Shown here piece by piece: positions 1 to 7,415 of a stretch of 64,000 bases of DNA. Each line of letters begins with the position of its first letter. Positions within the stretch are counted from its first letter, which is position 1. This DNA is from Planctomycetaceae bacterium (lineage in GTDB: Bacteria > Planctomycetota > Planctomycetia > Pirellulales > Thermoguttaceae), in assembly GCA_004556055.1 (NCBI GenBank), contig SFIW01000001.1:59171-123170 (forward strand), in the 5' to 3' direction. The translations under genes were made by a program, and so were the position numbers. A model generated the notes under the pieces. The model saw nothing but the letters and a program-made list of their open reading frames with translations. It was not told the DNA's origin and did not search any database.

Positions 1-9
1 ATATTGATT

Positions 10-36
10 CTTGCTTGAGTTTGCAAGTTTTTTTTT
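10..36 (+). terminator. Weak Rho-independent terminator at window edge
   Basis: A 5-bp stem CTTGC/GCAAG with an 8-nt loop is followed directly by nine T residues. It probably ends a plus-strand gene lying left of the window. The stem is short, so the call rests mainly on the T-run. Confidence 0.45.
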
Positions 37-115
37 CAACGAAGAGTTTTTTTCGTACAGGTTTTCAGTTTTCCTTGAGGAACGCGAGATTCTTTAAATT
101 CTAACCGAGAAAGTT

Positions 116-454
116 ATGGCAAAGGAAAAATCACCGGCTGATCCGCGTTTGGTCGCGTCGATCGAATTAGAAACGCGTTCCGAGGGCGTCTATCTGCCCG
201 TCAAAGCGCAGCCAGGAGCGGGACGCAACGAACTACGCGGCGTTCAAGACGGCGCCCTAAAGGTATGCGTGACGCAAGTTGCGGAAAAAGGAAAGGCGAA
301 TAAAGCGATCGTCGAATTTTTATCGAAGTCCTTGAAATTGCGCAAGTCGCAAATTTCCCTCGCGTCGGGTGAGCTGGCAAGTCAAAAGAAGTTTCTCGTA
401 ACGGAAATCGAAGAGTCGGAGCTTCGCGATAAGTTAGCTTTAGCGCTCGCGTGA
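116..454 (+). CDS. DUF167 / YggU family protein
   Basis: The 112-aa product matches the DUF167 (YggU) family, small conserved alpha/beta proteins of unknown biochemical role. The diagnostic stretch is VKAQPGAGRNEL (residues about 29-40), followed by a basic KGKANKAIVEFLSKSLKL helix (about 59-75) and a strand with the family-typical SGELASQKK. There is no signal peptide or membrane segment, so a cytoplasmic protein is expected. The N-terminal 20 residues are an extension before the core and the ribosome binding site is weak, so the true start could be internal. The gene stands alone: the next gene is 276 bp away with its own promoter. Confidence 0.85.
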   Translation: MAKEKSPADPRLVASIELETRSEGVYLPVKAQPGAGRNELRGVQDGALKVCVTQVAEKGKANKAIVEFLSKSLKLRKSQISLASGELASQKKFLVTEIEESELRDKLALALA

Positions 455-542
455 TAATCGTCAAATCGCGACGTTAAGAAACAAAAGATAGAGAAAATGG
501 GAGAAATGTTAAAATCTCGGCGCTTTTCTTTGGGTCACAATC

Positions 543-551
543 TGGTATAAT
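543..551 (+). promoter_or_regulatory. Extended -10 promoter upstream of LRR lipoprotein
   Basis: TGGTATAAT is a perfect extended -10 element (TGn plus TATAAT). No good -35 is present at 16-18 bp, which is usual for extended -10 promoters. It would give a leader of about 170 nt before the lipoprotein gene at 731. Confidence 0.5.
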
Positions 552-730
552 TGCGAAAAACTTGGTCACCGACGTTCCGACGATTCTTTTTGAGTAGAAA
601 AGAGTCGCCTTGGGGGCGGTTTGATCGCTTATATGGCGCGCGTTGGAGTTGTAAGCTCACTTCGAAGGCGTTTGTAGTATAGTTGGCGCCGGCATGTTGT
701 AGGGCGGCGTGATTCAGGAGTATTAACCAA

Positions 731-2263
731 ATGAAAAGTTTGAAGATTACGGCGAGCGCGCTTCTTGTCGCGAGCGCGGCGGCGATCCTCGGCGGTTGCG
801 GCGACGACTATTCCAATGTGACGGGCACTGTCCTGGTTTATAAGGGCGACGAACTTTCGCCTTCTGTTGCGGACACATCGGATCAGACGCTTTATACGGG
901 CGAATCCGACGCCGTTGATCCGGCGATCAAGAAGCTTGCGGAAGTTTACGACGCCACGCACGCGCAGCGCGTTGTCGTAGCGCGTCCTGCGGCTCCCGCT
1001 CCGCGTCCTGCGGCTCCCGCCCTCGATCCGCCTCTCGCTTCTGCGGAAGATATCGCAGCGGCTAAGGCTCGCGTCGAAGAACTGCGAGGTTCCGTTAAGA
1101 CGGCGAAGAACGGCGCGATTATCGGTATTGTCGCTGAATCCCAAGATTTGAATCTCGAGGATATGAAGTTGTTCGGTCGCCTTGGCGATTTGGAATCTTT
1201 CGCGTGCCTTGGTTCGAACGTGACCGACGAACTCTTCGCGCAGTTCAAGGATCTCAAAAAACTCAAGAGCATCCGCGTTCAGAACTCCGAGATCACCGTT
1301 GAAACGCTCAAACTCTTCTCGACCTTCCCTGAACTCGAATCTCTCGACATTCGTCGCGACCTGAAGCTCGAAAACGCCGACCTCGCGCTGATTCCTGAGT
1401 TCCCGAAACTCACGAAACTCGCCGCTTATTACAACTCTTTCACGAACAGCGGCGTCAATAAGATTTCGAAGTCAACCACCCTCAAGAGCGTCGACCTTCG
1501 CGGTTGCACCGACGTTTCCGACTCTTCCGCGAAGTATTTGGCTCGCATGGAATCTCTTGAAGAGGTTTACTTCCGTTTCTATATTACCAACGACGGCGTC
1601 GATAAGCTCTCTGCGGCTCCGAATCTTAAGTTCGTCGAATTCCAAGACTGCCAGATCGACAACGGTTGCGCCGAACTCTTCGCGAAGTTTCCGTCTCTCA
1701 CCGGTCTGAGAATCTTCCGTAGCAAGGGCTTCACCGACGACGGAATCAAAGGTCTTGCGAATCTCAAGTTGGAACGTCTTGAACTGCGCGACTTGAGCGC
1801 GTCCGACGCGGGAATCGAAGCTCTTAAGGATATGGATTCTCTCCGTTCCGTCGAGCTTTCTGAACTTGCCGTTTCCCCAGAAGCGATCAACGCTCTCGTT
1901 TCCTCTCCCGCGTGGAGCAACATGCAGAGCCTCAGCTTCTTCTCCGTACCGGTTCCTGATTCCACCGTGAAGTCTATTGCGGAAAACATGAAGGGTTTGA
2001 CCTCGATTAAGATTCAAGCCGCCGGCGACGTGACTGACGCCGCGATCGACGAACTCGCCAAGATGGAATCGCTTACGACGATCGACCTGCGCGATAACGC
2101 CGGTTTCACTGCGGAAGGTTTCATGAAGCTTGCCAAGCTCAAGAATCTTCGCAAGCTCTATGTCAAGGGCACGAAGTTCGGCGATTCCTCCGACGCCGTT
2201 CAGAAGTTGTGGGAAGAATTCAAGAAGATCAATCCTAAGTGCCAGATTTCGATCGACGGCTGA
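731..2263 (+). CDS. Leucine-rich-repeat lipoprotein
   Basis: 510 aa. The N-terminus is a type II signal peptide: KSLK, a hydrophobic core, and the lipobox LGGC with Cys23 as the predicted lipidated residue, so the protein should be membrane-anchored outside the cytoplasm. Residues about 80-105 are a Pro/Ala-rich linker containing a duplicated RPAAPA unit encoded by a 19-bp direct repeat. From about residue 135 to the end there are roughly fifteen 24-26 residue leucine-rich repeats of the type Lks(V/I)dLrgc-tdvsd..akyLa, common in Planctomycetota. The function is unknown; LRR folds usually bind proteins. The start is supported by CAGGAG 9 nt upstream. Codon use is strongly biased, suggesting high expression. 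Confidence 0.85.
   Translation: MKSLKITASALLVASAAAILGGCGDDYSNVTGTVLVYKGDELSPSVADTSDQTLYTGESDAVDPAIKKLAEVYDATHAQRVVVARPAAPAPRPAAPALDPPLASAEDIAAAKARVEELRGSVKTAKNGAIIGIVAESQDLNLEDMKLFGRLGDLESFACLGSNVTDELFAQFKDLKKLKSIRVQNSEITVETLKLFSTFPELESLDIRRDLKLENADLALIPEFPKLTKLAAYYNSFTNSGVNKISKSTTLKSVDLRGCTDVSDSSAKYLARMESLEEVYFRFYITNDGVDKLSAAPNLKFVEFQDCQIDNGCAELFAKFPSLTGLRIFRSKGFTDDGIKGLANLKLERLELRDLSASDAGIEALKDMDSLRSVELSELAVSPEAINALVSSPAWSNMQSLSFFSVPVPDSTVKSIAENMKGLTSIKIQAAGDVTDAAIDELAKMESLTTIDLRDNAGFTAEGFMKLAKLKNLRKLYVKGTKFGDSSDAVQKLWEEFKKINPKCQISIDG
981..1020 (+). repeat. 19-bp direct repeat, period 21 bp, inside LRR lipoprotein
   Basis: Two exact 19-bp copies (981-999 and 1002-1020) encode the duplicated Pro/Ala linker. 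The period of 21 bp keeps the frame, so slippage would change linker length by seven residues. Confidence 0.8.
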
Positions 2264-2311
2264 TCTCTTTCAAAGCGATCTTTTCAAATTTCTGATTCTC
2301 AGAAATAACGA

Positions 2312-2346
2312 AAACGCGGACGATTTATTCGCCCGCGTTTCTTTTT
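2312..2346 (+). terminator. Terminator of LRR lipoprotein gene
   Basis: Stem AAACGCGG/CCGCGTTT with a 13-nt loop is followed by CTTTTT. It lies 49 bp after the lipoprotein stop codon. Confidence 0.75.
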
Positions 2347-2378
2347 GGTCTCTCTTCGCCGCCTTCCCGCGCTTTCTA

Positions 2379-2406
2379 TTGGCAGAATACGTTTTTCGAC
2401 TAAAAT
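2379..2406 (+). promoter_or_regulatory. Sigma-70-type promoter of topoisomerase VI A
   Basis: TTGGCA, a 16-bp spacer and TAAAAT lie 68 bp before the topoisomerase VI A start and just after the preceding terminator. The gene is therefore probably monocistronic. Confidence 0.6.
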
Positions 2407-2473
2407 GAAGAGGAGTTAGGGCGCGCATTATGCGCGCGGAGCTCTAGAATTTGCGATAGAGGACGATAAAGGA

Positions 2474-3643
2474 ATGGCTAAATCGCGAAAGAAGTCGACA
2501 CGCGGCGGCGCGCAATTTTTTGAAGATTCCACCAAACCGGTAGAATTATCTCCCCAGGACGAGCGCACCCTCGGCAAGGTTTATAATCTTGCGTCTAAGA
2601 TTACGACGCTAGTGGATCAAGACTCCGAACCCGTTCTGGCTATTCCCGCGCGATCTTTAAGCAACGTTTCCTTCAACGAGAAGAAACGCGTTCTTCAGAT
2701 GGGGGCGAAAACGACGAATCGCGAACTCTTTAATCTTTCGCAAGCGAAGAGTTTTATGCAAACGGCGCTCGTCGCCGCAGGAGCTAAACGCCTCGTTGAA
2801 ATGGGCAAAACGACGAGTATTCGTGGTCTCTACTATATGCTCAAGCACGACGTCAAGGGAACGAAAGAGCCCACTTTTCACGACCAAGGCGAGTGCGACC
2901 CTGTCATTGAGGATTGCGAAGTTCTCCTCGAAGCGCTGCGCGAAGAGCTGCACCTTTTCGCGGACAAACGCGGCGATATGGTCGGCAATATTACGATTGT
3001 CGATTCTGGAGACGAGATTGATTGCTCGCGGATGGGATCGGGGGGGTACGCGATTCCGTCGATCGTCGAACCTTCGGTGATCCAATTTAAAAAATGCTCC
3101 GCCGATTTCGTTCTTCATGTGGAAAAAAATACCGTCTGGCAGCGCTTTAACGAAGATAAGTTTTGGAAAAAGCACAATTGTATTCTAACGCACGGAAACG
3201 GCCAGCCTCCGCGAGGCGTTCGACGCCTCTTAAATCGCTTGCACACGGAACTCAAACTACCGATCTTTTGTCTCCTAGATAACGATCCTTGGGGGTATTA
3301 TATTTATTCCGTCGTCAAGCAGGGATCGATCAATCTTGCGTACGAATCTGAGCGAATGGCGACTCCCGACGCTAAATTTATCGGCGTTCGTAGTCGCGAT
3401 TTCGAACGCTGCGGACTCTCTGAAGGCGTGAAAATTTCTCTAAGCGACGTCGACCGTAAACGCGCGAAGCAAATTGCCGACTACCCTTGGTTCGTACACA
3501 AAAAAGAATGGCAGCGTGAAATTGACACGATGCTTCGAAACGGATTTAAGTTGGAAGTCGAAGCGCTTGTGAGTCGAAGTATCAGTTATATGACGGAAGA
3601 ATACGTGCCGCGCCTCCTTAAAGAAGGGGATTTCCTTGATTGA
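2474..3643 (+). CDS. top6A: DNA topoisomerase VI subunit A (Spo11-like)
   Basis: 389 aa, the usual length for the catalytic A subunit of type IIB topoisomerase. The 5Y-CAP (winged-helix) domain contains SIRGLYYMLKH, with the catalytic tyrosine at Tyr120 or Tyr121. The TOPRIM domain follows with its acidic metal ligands: FVLHVEKNTV (Glu) and CLLDNDPWG (the DxD motif). The enzyme cleaves both DNA strands; the B subunit supplies the ATPase and ATP-gated clamp. No B gene is present anywhere in this window, although in archaea and many bacteria A and B are adjacent. AAAGGA precedes the ATG. The N-terminal 20 residues are basic and may be disordered. Activity would need a B subunit encoded elsewhere. 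Confidence 0.92.
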   Translation: MAKSRKKSTRGGAQFFEDSTKPVELSPQDERTLGKVYNLASKITTLVDQDSEPVLAIPARSLSNVSFNEKKRVLQMGAKTTNRELFNLSQAKSFMQTALVAAGAKRLVEMGKTTSIRGLYYMLKHDVKGTKEPTFHDQGECDPVIEDCEVLLEALREELHLFADKRGDMVGNITIVDSGDEIDCSRMGSGGYAIPSIVEPSVIQFKKCSADFVLHVEKNTVWQRFNEDKFWKKHNCILTHGNGQPPRGVRRLLNRLHTELKLPIFCLLDNDPWGYYIYSVVKQGSINLAYESERMATPDAKFIGVRSRDFERCGLSEGVKISLSDVDRKRAKQIADYPWFVHKKEWQREIDTMLRNGFKLEVEALVSRSISYMTEEYVPRLLKEGDFLD

Positions 3644-3710
3644 TCGATCGACATTCGATCGCTTATCTAATCGCCGATAGTTGAAATCTCATTCCATTTT
3701 TGATATGATT

Positions 3711-3719
3711 GTCGTCGTC
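3711..3719 (+). promoter_or_regulatory. Extended -10 upstream of first Gfo/Idh/MocA gene
   Basis: TGATATGAT fits TGn plus TATnnT and lies 75 bp before the start at 3794. No clear -35 is seen at the right distance. Confidence 0.4.
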
Positions 3720-3793
3720 TTGTGCGACGCGCGTTTTGCGTCGCGTCGTGCGATTGATCATGACGCTTCACAAACCTATCAAAGGGAACCGAG

Positions 3794-5170
3794 ATGAAAC
3801 GACGGAATTATTTAAGAAACGCGGGAGTCCTTTTTGCGGCAAGTCAATTACCCAGCGTAGCGCGCGGCGCGAACGCTTCCGGTAGCGACGAGATTAAGCT
3901 TGCGCTCGTTGGTTGCGGGGGGCGCGGACGCGGAGCGTTGATGCAGCGCCTTGCCGTGAACGACAATGTGCGAGTCGTGGCGATCGCCGATATTTTCGAA
4001 GCGGGCGCTCGCTCTGCCGTAGAGGTTTTCGAACAGACGGGGGACAAGCGTTTTGATCTTAAAGACGGAGTTTTCTTTGGACTTGACGCGTATAAAAAGG
4101 CGATTGAGTTATGCGATTCTGTGATTCTTGCGACGCCTCCTGGTTTTCGACCTGTTCATTTCGCCTATGCGGTCAACGCCGGTAAGCAGATTTTCATGGA
4201 AAAGCCGTGCGCGATCGACGCGCGCGGGTTCCGAATGGTTCAGGAAGCGGCGCGTATTGCGGACGAGAAGAATCTGAAAGTCGTCTGCGGTTTCCAACGT
4301 CACTATCAAAATCCCTATCTTGGAATGTTCGAACAGATCAAAGAAGGGAAGATCGGCCAGTTGAAGTATAGCCGCGTTTACTGGAATCAGGGGAATCCTA
4401 CCCGTCGTCCGAGACTTCCCGGTATGACGGAGATGCAGTATCAAGTAAAGTGCTGGTATCCGTTTAACTGGATAACGGGGGACAACATCGTCGAACAGCA
4501 TTGTCACAATATCGACGTTGGAAACTGGATTCATAGCCTTGGCGATCCGACGTGCGCGACGGCGCACCCGGTGAAATGCAACGGCATGGGGGGTAGAGAA
4601 GTGCGGAAATATCCCCGATATCTCTATGCGGGGAACCGTTACGACCATTTCTGCTGCGAGTTTACGTACGCGGACGGAACGCAGATGTTCAGTCAATGCC
4701 GACATCAAGAAAAGTGCTGGTTTAACGTGAGCGAAACTTTTGTCGGAACCGAAGGCACCGCAGGTTGCGGTTGGGTTAAGAACCTCAACGGCGAGACGAT
4801 ATGGAAGTTCCAGGGAGAAGACCCTGATCCTTACAAAAACGAGCATGTCTATCACGCGAAATTTATTCGCGAAGACATTGCGCACAACGACGCGTGGTTC
4901 GCGTCGAATTCGTCGATGACGTCGGTTTTAGGACGCTACGCCGCGTACTCCGGAGCGGAGATCTCCTGGGACGACGCGGTCGCCAACGGCGTCGACGAGT
5001 TCCCGTATGATCTTATCGCGGAAGTCGAAGCGAATGATCCCACGAAATTCTGGGACGTCCTACCTCCGACGCTTCCTGATTCGTTCCCCCCCGCGCAGCC
5101 GGGAGCAGGCGAATTCATTTACGAAAATTCTGTGCCCGTGCCTGGCGAATGGAATTGGAGGAAGGCGTAA
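3794..5170 (+). CDS. Tat-exported Gfo/Idh/MocA family oxidoreductase (copy 1)
   Basis: 458 aa. The N-terminus MKRRNYLRN is a twin-arginine signal, with a likely cleavage site after the ARGANA segment near residue 28. A Rossmann NAD(P)-binding domain follows, with VGCGGRGRGA (GxGxxG), and then the family EKP motif in FMEKPCAID. The C-terminal domain carries GDNIVEQHCHNIDV, whose His residues are typical of the substrate site. Exported members of this family, very numerous in Planctomycetota, are assumed to act on sugars or sugar derivatives with tightly bound cofactor; the substrate cannot be read here. It is the shorter and more diverged of two tandem paralogs, and its codon use (AGA, GGA and GGG tolerated) is weaker than copy 2. 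Confidence 0.9.
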   Translation: MKRRNYLRNAGVLFAASQLPSVARGANASGSDEIKLALVGCGGRGRGALMQRLAVNDNVRVVAIADIFEAGARSAVEVFEQTGDKRFDLKDGVFFGLDAYKKAIELCDSVILATPPGFRPVHFAYAVNAGKQIFMEKPCAIDARGFRMVQEAARIADEKNLKVVCGFQRHYQNPYLGMFEQIKEGKIGQLKYSRVYWNQGNPTRRPRLPGMTEMQYQVKCWYPFNWITGDNIVEQHCHNIDVGNWIHSLGDPTCATAHPVKCNGMGGREVRKYPRYLYAGNRYDHFCCEFTYADGTQMFSQCRHQEKCWFNVSETFVGTEGTAGCGWVKNLNGETIWKFQGEDPDPYKNEHVYHAKFIREDIAHNDAWFASNSSMTSVLGRYAAYSGAEISWDDAVANGVDEFPYDLIAEVEANDPTKFWDVLPPTLPDSFPPAQPGAGEFIYENSVPVPGEWNWRKA

Positions 5171-5178
5171 TATCCGCG

Positions 5179-5220
5179 AGGATACGGTGACAACTTTGAA
5201 GTCGCCGTATCCTTGTTTTT
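5179..5220 (+). terminator. Terminator after Gfo/Idh/MocA copy 1
   Basis: Stem AGGATACGG/CCGTATCCT, partly extended inward, is followed by TGTTTTT. It separates the two paralogs into independent transcripts. Confidence 0.7.
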
Positions 5221-5280
5221 GGAGTGCGAAGCGCGCCTTTTGTTATGTCGTAAGTCCAATTGCGTTACCGAGTAATAAAT

Positions 5281-5351
5281 TGGCAAATTTCCAAAAAACT
5301 GGCAAATTTTTTAAAATAACGCTTGAAATTGGCCGTAGTAATTGGTAAATT
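5281..5351 (+). promoter_or_regulatory. Repeated TGGCAAATT motifs upstream of Gfo/Idh/MocA copy 2
   Basis: Two exact copies of TGGCAAATT (5281-5289 and 5300-5308, 19 bp apart) and one variant TGGTAAATT (5343-5351) lie in the AT-rich part of the 322-bp intergenic region, just upstream of a TAAAAT -10-like element at 5394-5399. They may be binding sites for a regulator of the downstream gene. The rest of the intergenic region (5171-5492) holds the copy 1 terminator and the leader. Confidence 0.35.
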
Positions 5352-5492
5352 AAAGCAAACGACGCACAAATAGTCTAAACGATAGAATTTGTGTAAAATC
5401 AACGGTTAAAGAGAACTTGAAGAAAATACCGATAACTGTGGCGTCGCAGGCGTCATGCGGCAGCGACGTGCTATATCCATTTAACTCAGGAG

Positions 5493-6884
5493 TTGAAAAT
5501 AATGAAACGACGTGATTTTCTGAAGACGACCGGCGTCCTCGCTGGCGCGAGCGTAGTAGGCGGCATGAGCGTAGCGCGCGGCGCGAACGCTTCCGGTAGC
5601 GATCTTATCAAGCTTGCGCTCGTCGGTTGCGGCGGTCGTGGTCGTGGCGCTCTCCAGCAGCGTCTTGACGTCGGCGACAACGTTAAAGTTGTCGCGATTG
5701 CCGACGCTTTCGAGTCTGCCGCGAAATCTGCCGCGGACGCGTATTCCGAAATGGAAGACGATCGCTATGATTTGAAGGACGGCGTTTTCTTCGGTCTCGA
5801 CGCTTACAAGAAGGCGATTGACAAGTGCGATTCCGTTATCATCGCGACGGCTCCTGGTTTCCGTCCGATTCACTTCACCTACGCCGTGAACGCCGGTAAG
5901 CACGTTTTCATGGAAAAACCTTGCGCCGTCGACGCTCGCGGTTACCGCATGGCGATCGAAGCCGCCAAGATTGCCGATGAAAAGAACCTCAAGGTGGTCT
6001 GCGGTTATCAGCGTCACTATCAGAACAACTACATCGGCATGGTCGAACAGATCAAAGCCGGTAAGATCGGTCGCTTGATGTATAGCCGCGTCTATTGGAA
6101 CGGCGACGGCATCTGGGAACGTCCTCGTCAGAATGGCGATACCGAAATGCAATATCAGATGCGCAACTGGTATCACTTCAACTGGCTCTGCGGCGACAAC
6201 ATCATTGAACAGCACTGCCACAACATCGACGTCGGAAACTGGGTTCACAGCCTCGGCGATCCCAATAGCCCGAACGCGCACCCGATCCGCTGCAACGCGA
6301 TGGGCGGACGTCAAGTTCGTAAGTTCCCCCGTTTCAAGAACTCCGGTCATCGTTTCGACCACTTCTATTGCGAATTCACTTTCGCCGACGGAAGTCAGAT
6401 GTTCAGCCAGTGTCGTCAGCAGGGCAACTGCTGGAACAACGTCAGCGAAACGTTCTACGGCACCGAAGGCACCGCGGGCGCCGGTTGGGTTAATAACGCC
6501 GCTGGCGAAAGCGTCTGGCGCTTCGAAGGCGACAATCCCGATCCGTACAAGAACGAACATGTTCAGCACGCGAAGTACATCCGCGAAGACATTAAGCACA
6601 ACGACGCTTGGTGGGCCGCTCACTCCTCCATGACCGCCGTTTTGGGTCGCTACGCCGCGTATTCTGGCGCTGAAATCAGTTGGGATGACGCCGTTGCGAA
6701 TGGCGTCGACGACTTCCCATATGATCTCGTCGCTGAATTGGAAGCCAATGATCCCGCTAAGTTCTGGGACGCTCTTCCCCCCGTGCTTCCCGATACCACC
6801 GCTCCGGCGCAGCCTGCGGAAGGCGAATTCATTTACGAAAATTCCGTTCCGGTTCCGGGCGAATGGAAGTGGAAGAAGGCGTGA
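5493..6884 (+). CDS. Tat-exported Gfo/Idh/MocA family oxidoreductase (copy 2)
   Basis: 463 aa, clearly homologous to the preceding gene along its whole length. It has a twin-arginine signal (RRDFLKTTG with a longer hydrophobic core than copy 1), the dinucleotide-binding VGCGGRGRGA, the EKP motif in FMEKPCAVD and the GDNIIEQHCHNIDV segment. The C-terminus FIYENSVPVPGEWKWKKA is almost identical to that of copy 1. The start is preceded by TCAGGAG. The codons are far more biased (Arg almost only CGT/CGC, Lys mostly AAG), which suggests much higher expression than copy 1. The track of long antisense open frames over this gene is a by-product of that bias. Substrate unknown; a role in extracytoplasmic sugar metabolism is inferred from the family. 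Confidence 0.92.
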   Translation: MKIMKRRDFLKTTGVLAGASVVGGMSVARGANASGSDLIKLALVGCGGRGRGALQQRLDVGDNVKVVAIADAFESAAKSAADAYSEMEDDRYDLKDGVFFGLDAYKKAIDKCDSVIIATAPGFRPIHFTYAVNAGKHVFMEKPCAVDARGYRMAIEAAKIADEKNLKVVCGYQRHYQNNYIGMVEQIKAGKIGRLMYSRVYWNGDGIWERPRQNGDTEMQYQMRNWYHFNWLCGDNIIEQHCHNIDVGNWVHSLGDPNSPNAHPIRCNAMGGRQVRKFPRFKNSGHRFDHFYCEFTFADGSQMFSQCRQQGNCWNNVSETFYGTEGTAGAGWVNNAAGESVWRFEGDNPDPYKNEHVQHAKYIREDIKHNDAWWAAHSSMTAVLGRYAAYSGAEISWDDAVANGVDDFPYDLVAELEANDPAKFWDALPPVLPDTTAPAQPAEGEFIYENSVPVPGEWKWKKA

Positions 6885-6922
6885 TTTTAGCGCTTTGATC
6901 TCTTCTGTTTGAGAATAACTAT

Positions 6923-6960
6923 AAGGCCGTCGAGTCTCCGATTCGACGGCCTTTTTATTT
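6923..6960 (+). terminator. Strong terminator after Gfo/Idh/MocA copy 2
   Basis: Perfect 11-bp stem AAGGCCGTCGA/TCGACGGCCTT with a 9-nt loop, followed by TTTTTATTT. Confidence 0.9.
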
Positions 6961-7085
6961 AGTAACGAGATAAAAGCGAGAAAAGGGTATATTCTATTAG
7001 ACGGCGACGAACGGCCTTCTTTGCGCGCGTGAGAAGAAGCGCGCGAATTGAAGAAAACTCTTGCGAATAGAAGAGATGAGCGCGT

Positions 7086-7118
7086 AAAAAAAGGGAACGT
7101 TCGGTTTCGAACGCTCCC
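7086..7118 (-). terminator. Terminator of candidate small RNA
   Basis: On the minus strand an 11-bp stem (one G-U pair) with loop AAAC is followed by seven T residues. No annotated gene ends here, which supports an independent transcript. Confidence 0.75.
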
Positions 7119-7229
7119 CTAAATAATCGCAGGCCGGTGTGTGGTTAGCCCGGATTTATATCCACAATTGTGAGCCAATCACAGAAATGATTCGAAAGCT
7201 TGCACAATTGACAGCTGAATTTTGGAATT
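7086..7229 (-). ncRNA. Candidate structured small RNA downstream of groEL
   Basis: A free-standing minus-strand transcription unit of about 144 nt with no credible reading frame. It starts about 7 nt after a TTGTCA-16-TATACT promoter (7236-7263) and ends in a strong terminator (stem 7093-7103/7108-7118, then seven U). Its 5' half folds into a long hairpin: CAAUUGUG pairs with CACAAUUG (DNA positions 7203-7210 and 7165-7172), continuing through AGC/GCU to an AAUCA/UGAUU tip. The groEL terminator at 7353-7382 lies upstream, so the unit is not simply the groEL 3' end. It shows no match that I recognise to SRP RNA, tmRNA or RNase P; a 6S-like RNA cannot be excluded. The 5' end is inferred from the promoter. 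The remainder of the intergenic region 6961-7085 holds nothing recognisable. Confidence 0.5.
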
Positions 7230-7235
7230 GTCTTT

Positions 7236-7263
7236 AGTATACCCTTTTTCATTATTTTGACAA
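7236..7263 (-). promoter_or_regulatory. Promoter of candidate small RNA
   Basis: Read on the minus strand: TTGTCA, a 16-bp spacer, TATACT. It faces the small-RNA unit and lies between two minus-strand terminators. Confidence 0.55.
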
Positions 7264-7352
7264 GGTGTAAGACAGAAAATTTTTACGGTTATTTGACGGA
7301 GTTATGATTGTGTAGGAAATAGACTCTCTATCCCTTTTTGTTTTATTTCAAT

Positions 7353-7382
7353 AAAAAAGGGAAACGTCGAAAGACGCTTCCC
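7353..7382 (-). terminator. groEL terminator
   Basis: On the minus strand a 10-bp stem (one G-U pair) with loop TTTC is followed by six T residues, 34 bp after the groEL stop codon. Confidence 0.85.
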
Positions 7383-7415
7383 TGCTGGCGATTCAAACGC
7401 TTAAGGTTTAGCGGA

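Noticed and set aside
4109..4885. 258-codon minus-strand frame over Gfo/Idh/MocA copy 1
   Set aside because: Antisense shadow of a clear gene.
5481..6623. 380-codon minus-strand open frame over Gfo/Idh/MocA copy 2
   Set aside because: The plus-strand gene has complete family motifs and biased codons; the antisense product is low-complexity and a by-product of that bias.
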